From the NCBI GenBank assembly GCA_037445245.1, contig JBBIKU010000058.1, positions 1 to 13,869 on the forward strand: a stretch of DNA of 13,869 bases, given 5' to 3'. The stretch's first letter is position 1. Each line of letters begins with the position of its first letter. Shown here piece by piece: positions 7,310-13,479 of the stretch. Made by a program: the position numbers and the translations under genes. This DNA is from JBBIKU01 sp037445245 (lineage in GTDB: Bacteria > Chloroflexota > Anaerolineae > Anaerolineales > Anaerolineaceae). The notes beneath the pieces were generated by a model that worked only from the letters and a program-made list of their open reading frames with translations, was not told the DNA's origin and ran no database searches.

Positions 7310-8296
7310 GGATTGGTAGGTTGCATGCAGCATGTGACCCTGGATGGCACACAAGAATTGATGCGTCATTATGCTACCGCATTGATACTTGCAACAGGTG
7401 GCTCAGGTATGGTTAGAGCCGCCCACAGTGTTGGTAAACCTGCCATAGGTGTTGGTCCTGGCAATGTCCCTGTTTACGTGGACCGGAGCGCCAATGTCGA
7501 AAAAGCTGCCTGGGATATCGTTAATAGCAAGGCGTTCGATTCTTCTGTGATCTGCTCGACTGAGCAGTGTGTGGTTGCCGATTCACCGATTGCTGATCGG
7601 CTCCAGGCAGAGATGAAGAAGCATGGCGCTTACTGGTTGCCGTCTGAAGACGTCAAAATCATTGAGACCCTGCTCATTGCGCCCAATGGGATGATGAACC
7701 CACAAGCTGTTGGAAAATCACCACAACAGTTGGCTCGAATGGCAGGGATCAGCGTACCAAAAACTGCCCGGGTCCTGGTTGTCAATCTAGCTGGTGTGGG
7801 TAAGGAGTACCCACTCAGTGGTGAAAAATTAACGACAGTACTGGGTTTTATCACCGAGGACGGTTGGCGAGCCGGTTGCGAGCGTTGTATTCAATTGCTC
7901 AAGTTTGGCGGCGATGGACATTCGCTGGTCATTCATGCTCGCGACGAAGAGGTCATCCTTGCATTTGGTCTGGAGAAACCGGCTTTCCGTATTATTGTCA
8001 ACTCCTGGGGCACAATGGGTGCGATTGGTGCTACAACGGGCGTCGCGCCATCAATGACCCTCGCCCCAGGCGGGATTGGTGGGGCTGTGGTTAGCGACAA
8101 TATTACCGTTACCCATTTGATGAACGTTAAGAGACTGGCCTACGAAATCAACCCACCTCCTGAAATGGCAACAACACCGGCTCCGGATGTTGAAGGCACT
8201 CCTATGCCTCCTGTTACCCGGGGTGGCAGTGTTTCGCCAGAAGATGTTGAGGAAATCGTTAGAAGAGTCGTCACAAAATTGTACCAAGACCGGTAA
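7310..8296 (+). CDS. eutE: Acylating acetaldehyde dehydrogenase, C-terminal part with C-terminal encapsulation peptide
   Basis: These 328 residues continue the enzyme from 6790. They show LILATGGSGMVRAAHSVGKP, AIGVGPGNVPVYVDRSA, and the SSVICSTEQCVV segment whose first cysteine should be the catalytic nucleophile that forms the thioester. The pattern is closer to AdhE-N-terminus and GRM-type aldehyde dehydrogenases than to classical EutE. After the fold ends near NVKRLAYEIN, a Pro/Thr-rich linker (about 8153-8233) leads to an amphipathic helix, SPEDVEEIVRRVVTKLY (8234-8284). This is the expected form of a C-terminal encapsulation peptide. Together with the upstream part the protein is about 500 residues. 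The enzyme supplies acetyl-CoA from the acetaldehyde made by EutBC. Confidence 0.9.
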   Translation, partial: GLVGCMQHVTLDGTQELMRHYATALILATGGSGMVRAAHSVGKPAIGVGPGNVPVYVDRSANVEKAAWDIVNSKAFDSSVICSTEQCVVADSPIADRLQAEMKKHGAYWLPSEDVKIIETLLIAPNGMMNPQAVGKSPQQLARMAGISVPKTARVLVVNLAGVGKEYPLSGEKLTTVLGFITEDGWRAGCERCIQLLKFGGDGHSLVIHARDEEVILAFGLEKPAFRIIVNSWGTMGAIGATTGVAPSMTLAPGGIGGAVVSDNITVTHLMNVKRLAYEINPPPEMATTPAPDVEGTPMPPVTRGGSVSPEDVEEIVRRVVTKLYQDR

Positions 8297-8371
8297 ATAA
8301 CTGCTATGGCTGGCTTGCGAACTACGAGCCTGGCTCCACATGAAATCGAATGAAAGGAGCATGCAGAATTT

Positions 8372-8914
8372 ATGACAGACAGTCAATGTCAGGCGATTAC
8401 AAAAAGCGGACAGCGTTGCCCAAATCCGGCACTTAGGGGTTCAAAATATTGCCGGCTACCCAGCCATCAAGCGCTGGCAGCGTCCGCTCCGCCTTCGCCC
8501 CGTTCTAAACCTGAATCAAAGCCTCCACCATCGAAAGAAGTTGCACCAAAATCCAAGAAAAAGGTTGAGGCACAGATACTGACCCAGGAAGCGCCTTCAC
8601 GGCATTCTATTCAAGCGAGAAAGGAAACCAATATGGAAATCCAAATGATTGCTCTAGGTATGATTGAAACAAAAGGACTGGTCGGATCGATCGAAGCAGC
8701 TGACGCAATGGTTAAGGCAGCGAACGTCAAATTAATCGGCAAAGAATATATCGGCGGTGGTTTCGTAACCGTGATGGTGCGTGGCGACGTTGGCGCCGTT
8801 AAAGCTGCCACGGATGCCGGAGCGGCGGCTGCCCAGCGAGTAGGTGAACTGGTAAGTGTACACGTTATTCCTCGCCCGCATGGTGATGTGGAGGCAATTT
8901 TACCTAAGGCATAA
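8372..8914 (+). CDS. EutM-like BMC-H shell protein with N-terminal Cys3His motif and linker
   Basis: This 180-residue protein is a fusion of three parts. Residues 1-33 hold C6-x9-C16-x10-C27-x4-H32 with the pattern CQAITKSGQRC, which looks like a small zinc knuckle (similar to what I recall as DUF5763-type domains). Residues 34-87 are a Pro/Ser/Lys-rich, probably disordered, positively charged linker. Residues 88-180 are a complete BMC-H domain nearly identical to the EutM at 1932. The first ATG follows AAAGGAG (8353-8359) at a long spacing of twelve bases. A second ATG at 8633 has its own good signal, so a normal shell protein of 93 residues may also be made. The extension could bind nucleic acid, another protein or a metal; its role is unknown. 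By analogy, EutK of enterobacteria has an appended nucleic-acid-binding-like domain, but at the other end. Confidence 0.85.
   Translation: MTDSQCQAITKSGQRCPNPALRGSKYCRLPSHQALAASAPPSPRSKPESKPPPSKEVAPKSKKKVEAQILTQEAPSRHSIQARKETNMEIQMIALGMIETKGLVGSIEAADAMVKAANVKLIGKEYIGGGFVTVMVRGDVGAVKAATDAGAAAAQRVGELVSVHVIPRPHGDVEAILPKA
8617..8635 (+). promoter_or_regulatory. Internal ribosome binding site and start codon for a short BMC-H isoform
   Basis: GAGAAAGGA (8617-8625) lies seven bases before an in-frame ATG (8633-8635) exactly where the BMC domain begins (MEIQMIALGMIETK). The spacing is better than for the upstream start of the same reading frame. This suggests two products from one gene, 180 and 93 residues, comparable to the known PduB/PduB' pair that uses an internal start. 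The alternative is that only one of the two starts is used. Confidence 0.55.
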
Positions 8915-9114
8915 CATATCGAGCAGTCTTAGTCTTTGTTGTTTTGCCAAAGATTAAAACTACCTGGCGTCTTTGGGCCGACAAGGGCTGCGTCAGAGGG
9001 CGAGAGATCTCTTCCATGAGCTTGTTCTAGATTCGCTTATGGACCGGTTTCCAAACTGCTGTGGCTTTAACCGTGTTATGCGACGCGCTCAATAACTGGA
9101 ATGGGTCGAGCATT
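8915..9114 (+). other. Non-coding spacer before eutQ
   Basis: These 200 bases hold no convincing gene. A modest hairpin is possible at 8931-8955 (AGTCTTTG pairing with CAAAGATT, one G-T pair, nine-base loop), but no T-run follows it on the + strand, so it is not a clear terminator. An open frame continuous with eutQ begins at GTG 9061; its extra 18 residues do not resemble EutQ. I see no good promoter. The gap is longer than most in the operon and may hold an mRNA processing or regulatory signal. Confidence 0.3.
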
Positions 9115-9759
9115 ATGCCAAAAAAATTATATACGGCGAACGATATCGTCATGCTGGTTAATGAGCAACACATTGAGACCCTGGTTCTAAACAAGGGAGA
9201 TCTGATCACGCCATTGGCTCGCGATAAAGCTGGCGAGATCGGCGTGAAAATAATCGAAGCAGATGATTCCCCCAAAACCGTGGAGTCACCATCAAAACCG
9301 GTTGAACCGTCATCGGTATCCGACCTTGAAGCACGAGTGCGCCAAGTAGTTACGGCGATGGTTGCCCAACCTCAAAATACTGTTGCCGAAAAACCAACCA
9401 CTACGCCACCAATTCTACATGTGGACGGTCGTAACCTGAGTATGCCAGCTTTTCCCTTCGATATCCAGCGCCCCGAGATGGACGTACGACTGGAGGACGT
9501 AATCACTCACCAGCATGGCGCACCCATGGCGGCTGGATTTATGTCCTTGCATAAAGGGAATTTCCCGTGGACACTTACTTACGATGAGATTGAATACGTG
9601 ATCGAGGGAGAATTGCACATCGGTACGCCTCAGGGAACTGTTGTCGGTAAACCCGGCGATGTTCTTTACGTTCCAAAAGGTAGCCAAATTACATTTGGTA
9701 CTCCATCCTGGGCGAAATTTCTCTATGTTACCTATCCCGCCGAATGGGCGGATGCATGA
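9115..9759 (+). CDS. eutQ: EutQ, cupin-fold acetate kinase-type protein
   Basis: This 214-residue protein has three parts. Residues 1-50 are the small domain seen in other EutQ proteins (KLYTANDIVML, GDLITPLARDKAGEIGVKII). Residues about 69-84 (SDLEARVRQVVTAMVA), flanked by Pro/Ser-rich linkers, form an amphipathic helix that resembles an encapsulation peptide. Residues 97-214 are the cupin (SLHKGNFPWTLTYDEIEYVI, GKPGDVLYVPKGSQITFGTP). EutQ of Salmonella has been reported to be an acetate kinase and to matter for assembly of the compartment. The start is chosen from the family pattern MPKKLYT; its ribosome binding site is weak (GGGTCGAG upstream). Eight bases before the EutQ stop there is a possible start for the next gene, but the true eutT start is probably at 9788. 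Confidence 0.9.
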   Translation: MPKKLYTANDIVMLVNEQHIETLVLNKGDLITPLARDKAGEIGVKIIEADDSPKTVESPSKPVEPSSVSDLEARVRQVVTAMVAQPQNTVAEKPTTTPPILHVDGRNLSMPAFPFDIQRPEMDVRLEDVITHQHGAPMAAGFMSLHKGNFPWTLTYDEIEYVIEGELHIGTPQGTVVGKPGDVLYVPKGSQITFGTPSWAKFLYVTYPAEWADA

Positions 9760-9787
9760 GTATTCGATAATTGAGGCAGATCATTCC

Positions 9788-10588
9788 ATGCCAATTGTGA
9801 CGGAAAACCATCTGCGCGATCAAATTCGCCAACCTCACCCAGGGATGACTGTAACCCTGCCTGTGGGTTCTCGTTTCACGCCCGCTGCGCTGGATTTTAT
9901 TAAGCAATGGAAAATCGAGGTCGTTTTCGCTGAATCCGAAGATAGGGCTTCATCTGATGATTCGAGACATCATGAGATGAACACGAAACCCGCCTGGGAT
10001 AATCCCGGTGCGTTCCCGGTAGTTTTATCCGGCGATCTGCCGCATTGCATCACTTGCGGTATGCCGGTTCATCCCAAACCGGAACACATGACACAGCTCG
10101 ATGCGACTCATTTTTCACCCAAAAACACACCCCGAATCCGCTTTCGTGGAAAGATGGACACATTAAACGCCCTGTTCTTACTGGTGCAAGCGCGAGCGAG
10201 AACGGAAAACATACCTCATTTAGCCGAACATCTCAATACTCTGGCAGCATATTGCCGAGAGATTACAAGCGCCGAATATAATAATCGTGACATTGAGCCG
10301 TTAGTACTGGATGGATTGAATGATGACGAGCTCCGCCAGGTTACCCACGATCCTAAAAAAACGATTGGTATTCCACACCTCATACCAGGAACGGATAGTC
10401 TCGAAATCCTGCACTGGTTAAACCTGGTGCGCTGCCAGGTGCGCGAAGCCGAGCTTACTTGTCTGGATGCCTTCCTGCCCCTCGAGGGTCAATCAACGCG
10501 GCCGGATTTGGTTCGTGCGGTCAATCGCTTGAGTAATGCGGTTTATTATCTGGAATTGATGTTTGTTGCAGGGAAATTATCTGCATGA
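9788..10588 (+). CDS. eutT: EutT, ATP:cobalamin adenosyltransferase
   Basis: This 266-residue enzyme makes adenosylcobalamin, the cofactor of EutBC, and has nearly the same length as the Salmonella protein. The N-terminal 48 residues are a variant of the EutQ-type small domain (PGMTVTLPVGSRFTPAAL). A metal-site region follows, HCITCGMPVHPKPEH (C87 and C90). Then come the helical part with RGKMDTLNALF and the C-terminal RPDLVRAVNRLSNAVYYLEL. Salmonella EutT binds metal through His-x11-Cys-Cys-x2-Cys as I recall; here His86 replaces the first of the paired cysteines. The start at 9788 is preferred because MPIVTENHLR aligns with the Salmonella start. A longer start at 9752, overlapping eutQ, is possible but lacks a clear ribosome binding site. 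Confidence 0.92.
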   Translation: MPIVTENHLRDQIRQPHPGMTVTLPVGSRFTPAALDFIKQWKIEVVFAESEDRASSDDSRHHEMNTKPAWDNPGAFPVVLSGDLPHCITCGMPVHPKPEHMTQLDATHFSPKNTPRIRFRGKMDTLNALFLLVQARARTENIPHLAEHLNTLAAYCREITSAEYNNRDIEPLVLDGLNDDELRQVTHDPKKTIGIPHLIPGTDSLEILHWLNLVRCQVREAELTCLDAFLPLEGQSTRPDLVRAVNRLSNAVYYLELMFVAGKLSA

Positions 10589-10613
10589 AACGGACAGGAA
10601 TTAAACTCTGCCA

Positions 10614-11438
10614 ATGAACCCTCGATTAAAAGAATTTCTCACTGCAGCTGATGAGTCGATCTCCCGAAAGTCGGTGAACGGCTACCGGGGAGCGGTTCAT
10701 GTTGGAGTCGATCTGGGGACTGCATATACTGGCATTTTTGTCCTGGACAAGGATTTCCAACCGCTTATGGGAACCTTCCGTTACGCCGAAATTGTACGCG
10801 ATGGTTTAGTGGTGGATTTCATTGGTGCTGTAACTCTGATACAAGAACTAAAAAATGAACTGGAAAATCGTTTGGGCTTTAAGTTGGAATCTGCCGCCAC
10901 TGCATATCCCCCGGGAGTTCCAGTCGCTGAAGTGCGCGCCAGCCGCTACGTGCTTGAAGCAGCCGGGATTAACTGCACAGCATTGGTCGATGAGCCAACC
11001 GCTGCCAATTCGGTGTTGCGAGTAGAAAATGGCGCTGTTGTAGACATCGGTGGTGGAACGACCGGTATCGCGGTGGTTAAAGATGGTGAGGTTGTGTATA
11101 CTGCTGACGAGGCAACCGGTGGGACTCATTTCACGCTTGTCATTGCAGGGGCACACAAGATCTCCTTTCGGAAAGCTGAAGCAATGAAAGTTGATCCTAA
11201 ACAACAGGGACGTCTTCTGAATGTTGTTCGTCCGGTTATGGAAAAAATTGGCAGTATTATTTCTCGTCATATAAAGGATCATCCCACCGACATTCTTTAT
11301 CTGGTAGGCGGCACCAGCGCATTTACCGGCATCAGTACTGTTATTGAACAGGTAACCGGCATAAAGACCGTAGTTCCGGGCAATCCCTTGTTCATTACTC
11401 CACTGGGAATAGCGATGCATGACAGCAGTAATAATTGA
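10614..11438 (+). CDS. eutJ: EutJ, Hsp70/actin-like ethanolamine utilization protein
   Basis: This 274-residue protein has the ATPase signatures of the actin/Hsp70 fold: phosphate loop GVDLGTAYTG (31-40), DEPTAA (126-131), second phosphate motif VDIGGGTTG (143-151), and an adenosine motif LYLVGGTSAFTGI near the end. Length and order match EutJ, usually considered a chaperone for ethanolamine ammonia-lyase or for compartment assembly; its exact role is not established. It lies 25 bases after eutT and nine bases before the next gene. The Shine-Dalgarno-like AGGA is fourteen bases before the ATG, so translation may depend on coupling with eutT. Its stop codon overlaps the ribosome binding site of the next gene (TGAGGA). 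Confidence 0.93.
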   Translation: MNPRLKEFLTAADESISRKSVNGYRGAVHVGVDLGTAYTGIFVLDKDFQPLMGTFRYAEIVRDGLVVDFIGAVTLIQELKNELENRLGFKLESAATAYPPGVPVAEVRASRYVLEAAGINCTALVDEPTAANSVLRVENGAVVDIGGGTTGIAVVKDGEVVYTADEATGGTHFTLVIAGAHKISFRKAEAMKVDPKQQGRLLNVVRPVMEKIGSIISRHIKDHPTDILYLVGGTSAFTGISTVIEQVTGIKTVVPGNPLFITPLGIAMHDSSNN

Positions 11439-11447
11439 GGAAACCTT

Positions 11448-12071
11448 ATGGCTGATGAGTTCGAATTACGTGCATATTGTTACTTAGACCGCATGCAACC
11501 GCAGTTCGCAGCTTTTGTGGGAACGATCACGCAAGGCGATTTACCTGTGGAGGGAATGTCTAGCCTGTACGTGGAAATGGCGCCTGGCAACTGGGTTTTT
11601 CGTGTCGTGGATATTGCTGTTAAAGCAACCGATGCGAAACCCGGCGCCCAAATCGTTGAACGAGAATTCGGAATGTTCGAAATCCATTCACTATCTCAGG
11701 AAGACGTAATCCAGGCAGGATTGGTCGTGTTGGATCAACTGGGTTTAAAAACCACGGATCGAAAAAAACCTGAAATCGCGTCTCTTCAGGTGATAACGAA
11801 TGTTAATCCTTATCAGGCTCAGCTTCTTAACCGCTTCTCCCGGGGGATGATGCTGGTTCCCGGGCAGACAATGCTCGTGCTGGAATGCGCTCCGGCGGCA
11901 TACATCAATTTGGCGGCGAACGAAGCAGAGAAAGTGGCTTCTATTAATTTAATGCACGTCAGTTCTGTGGGACGATTTGGACGTATGTGGATGGCTGGCA
12001 CCGAAGCCGATATCATTGCGGCGCGAGACGCGGCTGTAATTGCTCTAAATGATGTTGAAGGACAACCGTAA
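11448..12071 (+). CDS. Divergent tandem BMC-fold protein, probable trimeric shell protein
   Basis: This 207-residue protein is made of two related halves, both resembling the BMC fold. The first contains SLYVEMAPGNWVFRVVDIAV and AQIVEREFGMFEIH. The second contains LVLECAPAAYINLAANEAEK, LMHVSSVGRFGRMWMAG and ADIIAARDAAVIAL. Each half opens with a segment ending in a short strand (GDLPVEG and GMMLVPGQ), so secondary-structure order appears circularly permuted as in some other BMC-T proteins. It is clearly distinct from EutL. I recall similar proteins in carboxysome-like loci of other bacteria but cannot verify that. GAGG at 11437-11440 is seven bases before the ATG. A second trimeric shell protein would offer another kind of pore. 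EutS, the other hexamer expected in many eut operons, is absent, and this protein may fill part of that role. Confidence 0.7.
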   Translation: MADEFELRAYCYLDRMQPQFAAFVGTITQGDLPVEGMSSLYVEMAPGNWVFRVVDIAVKATDAKPGAQIVEREFGMFEIHSLSQEDVIQAGLVVLDQLGLKTTDRKKPEIASLQVITNVNPYQAQLLNRFSRGMMLVPGQTMLVLECAPAAYINLAANEAEKVASINLMHVSSVGRFGRMWMAGTEADIIAARDAAVIALNDVEGQP

Positions 12072-12127
12072 ATGTTTTGCCAACCAAAGCTTTCCGGCTA
12101 GACAATTTTGCTCATGGAGGTCAACGT

Positions 12128-12427
12128 ATGGGAAAACGATTCTTAACAGCACGCGACATAGATGAACACGCCAATCGCGGGGTAATGGAAATCCAAATCG
12201 ATGATAATGTGGTCATCACGGATATCGGTCGCGAGCGTGCTCGTGAGCGCCAGGTGCGCATCGTGCGAGTCCCGCCTGGCACCGTATTGCCCGCTCACCC
12301 GCCATGCGAAAATACACCACCGGATCAATTGAGGCAAAAAGTGCGCGCAGCTGTTATTGCGAAACTTGGTAGCGCGCCTGATAATCTGGATGCGATCATC
12401 ACGAAAATACTTGAAAAACAAGGATAA
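12128..12427 (+). CDS. Small protein with EutQ/EutT-type N-domain and encapsulation-like C-terminal helices
   Basis: This 99-residue protein has not been recognised as a named family member. Residues 1-50 (KRFLTARDIDEHANRG, VVITDIGRERARERQVRIVR) align with the N-domain of EutQ and, less closely, EutT. After a Pro-rich linker (PPGTVLPAHPP), residues about 67-81 (LRQKVRAAVIAKLG) and 84-98 (PDNLDAIITKILEKQ) form two amphipathic helices like the encapsulation helices of EutC and the dehydrogenase. A good GGAGG (12116-12120) sits seven bases before the ATG; a longer frame from 12077 has no such signal. It is the last gene of the operon, 56 bases after the tandem BMC protein. Possible roles are a scaffold or adaptor that ties EutQ/EutT or the shell to the cargo, but this is inference. 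Confidence 0.75.
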   Translation: MGKRFLTARDIDEHANRGVMEIQIDDNVVITDIGRERARERQVRIVRVPPGTVLPAHPPCENTPPDQLRQKVRAAVIAKLGSAPDNLDAIITKILEKQG

Positions 12428-12524
12428 TTTTCTTATAGATTGATGTCCACAGGTTTTTGCACTTTATCGAATGAAGCCAGGGGCAACACGCAGCGCCTGC
12501 ACGTCAATCCATCTTCGCGTGAAT
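12428..12524. other. Convergent intergenic region between eut operon and parA
   Basis: The two transcription units meet end to end here over 97 bases. I find no strong hairpin with a T-run on either strand. A GCAG-CGC-CTGC mini-hairpin and a long-range GATTGA/TCAATC pairing are too weak. Termination signals are expected from the arrangement but not shown. Confidence 0.3.
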
Positions 12525-13319
12525 TTAGAAGGGGGGAGGTGAAAGTGGAGAGAATTTATACTCTTCTATACTATTCCCGGAAAGCCAGTGATCTATTCTT
12601 AAAGTAAGTTCCTGAAATTGTTCTGCAAGTTTTCCGCGTGTTATGGGTTGACCTACGCCAACTGTACTGGCAGCGTAAACGCTGCGCCCAATTACTGCCA
12701 GGATGGGGAATTTTCCATTTTGAAGTTCAGCCAGTGTGGCGTTATGAAGTTTGAAGCGCCTGTCGAATTGAGAGACAACAACCCCTAAATTAGTTAGATC
12801 CGGATTCAATTCTGAACGTACTGCGTCAAGGGTTTCCACAAAAATTTCCACCCCACGCAAGTCCATAGAGGTTGGTAAGGTAGGAATCAGGACCCCATCT
12901 GCAGCGTTAAGCGCATTCTCTACCAGCAGCCCCAGAGAGGGCCCGCAATCGATAATAATCACGTCATATCCTTCGATCTCGGTCAGGGCTTTCTTCAAGA
13001 TCCCTTCGCGACCCATGCGGGTAATCAATCCGATCTCAGATACCGACAACGTCAATCCACCGGGTGCAAGATCTAACCCTTCGTTAACCGGACGAATAAT
13101 TTCCGATAGATTAAGGGTGCCCGGATGAGTAGCTCCAATTACTTCGGCGATGCAATTCCCACTACTTTCACCGATCAAAGTAAGGGTCAAACTGGCTTGT
13201 GGGTCAAGGTCAACTAATAGAACATTCCTTCCTGTCCCCGCCAAGCCTGCTCCAAGATTTAGAGCAACCGTGGTCTTTCCGACTCCACCTTTCTGATTGG
13301 CGATTGCAATGGTTTTCAT
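12525..13319 (-). CDS. ParA/MinD-family ATPase (McdA-like candidate)
   Basis: This 264-residue protein starts MKTIAIANQKGGVGKTT, the deviant Walker A motif with signature Lys10 and Lys15. It continues with Walker A' (LLVDLDPQAS) and Walker B (YDVIIIDCGPS), all typical of ParA-type ATPases that bind nucleoid DNA and position cargo. The start at 13319 is supported by GAGGA seven bases upstream; the longer frame to 13349 is not. No ParB gene or parS-like cluster is nearby. Because ParA-type proteins (McdA) space carboxysomes and are often found beside other BMC operons, a role in distributing this compartment is plausible. The alternative is a leftover from a mobile element, given the IS remnant upstream. 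The ATPase assignment is firm; the cargo is inference. Confidence 0.88.
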   Translation of the reverse strand: MKTIAIANQKGGVGKTTVALNLGAGLAGTGRNVLLVDLDPQASLTLTLIGESSGNCIAEVIGATHPGTLNLSEIIRPVNEGLDLAPGGLTLSVSEIGLITRMGREGILKKALTEIEGYDVIIIDCGPSLGLLVENALNAADGVLIPTLPTSMDLRGVEIFVETLDAVRSELNPDLTNLGVVVSQFDRRFKLHNATLAELQNGKFPILAVIGRSVYAASTVGVGQPITRGKLAEQFQELTLRIDHWLSGNSIEEYKFSPLSPPPF

Positions 13320-13402
13320 GGGGTTATCCTCTTTAGATCCGATCAACAAAAATGGACTGGTTTGACAGGAAAATATTACTGTGGGTTTATGGAGAGGATT
13401 TT

Positions 13403-13430
13403 ATTATATTATGTTGTTAGTAGATTACAA
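13403..13430 (-). promoter_or_regulatory. Predicted parA promoter
   Basis: Read on the - strand, TTGTAA (13430-13425) and TATAAT (13408-13403) are separated by 16 bases. Transcription would begin near 13396 and leave a leader of about 77 bases before the parA start. The hexamers are the same as in the eut promoter, but they are near-consensus, so the match need not mean shared control. Confidence 0.5.
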
Positions 13431-13479
13431 TTTCCAAATTAATTATAGCATAAAGTCATGGATATTTTTTCTGCGCCCG

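Noticed and set aside
6722..8336. Shared decamer AGCCTGGCTC in the spacers at 6722-6731 and 8327-8336
   Set aside because: It is a short GC-rich near-palindrome seen twice. Flanks do not match, so it is most likely chance.
8931..8955. Terminator hairpin after the fused BMC-H gene
   Set aside because: The stem is weak, with a nine-base loop, and is followed by A-rich rather than T-rich sequence on the transcribed strand.
9061..9114. Longer EutQ starting at GTG 9061
   Set aside because: The extra residues do not resemble the EutQ N-terminus and there is no ribosome binding site; MPKKLYT at 9115 fits the family.
9641..9787. EutT reading frame extending back into eutQ
   Set aside because: The overlapping part is a shadow of the cupin coding sequence. 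The start at 9788 aligns with known EutT and gives the normal length.
12428..12524. Bidirectional terminator between the eut operon and parA
   Set aside because: Only a four-pair mini-hairpin and a long-range six-pair repeat were found, without adjacent T-runs.
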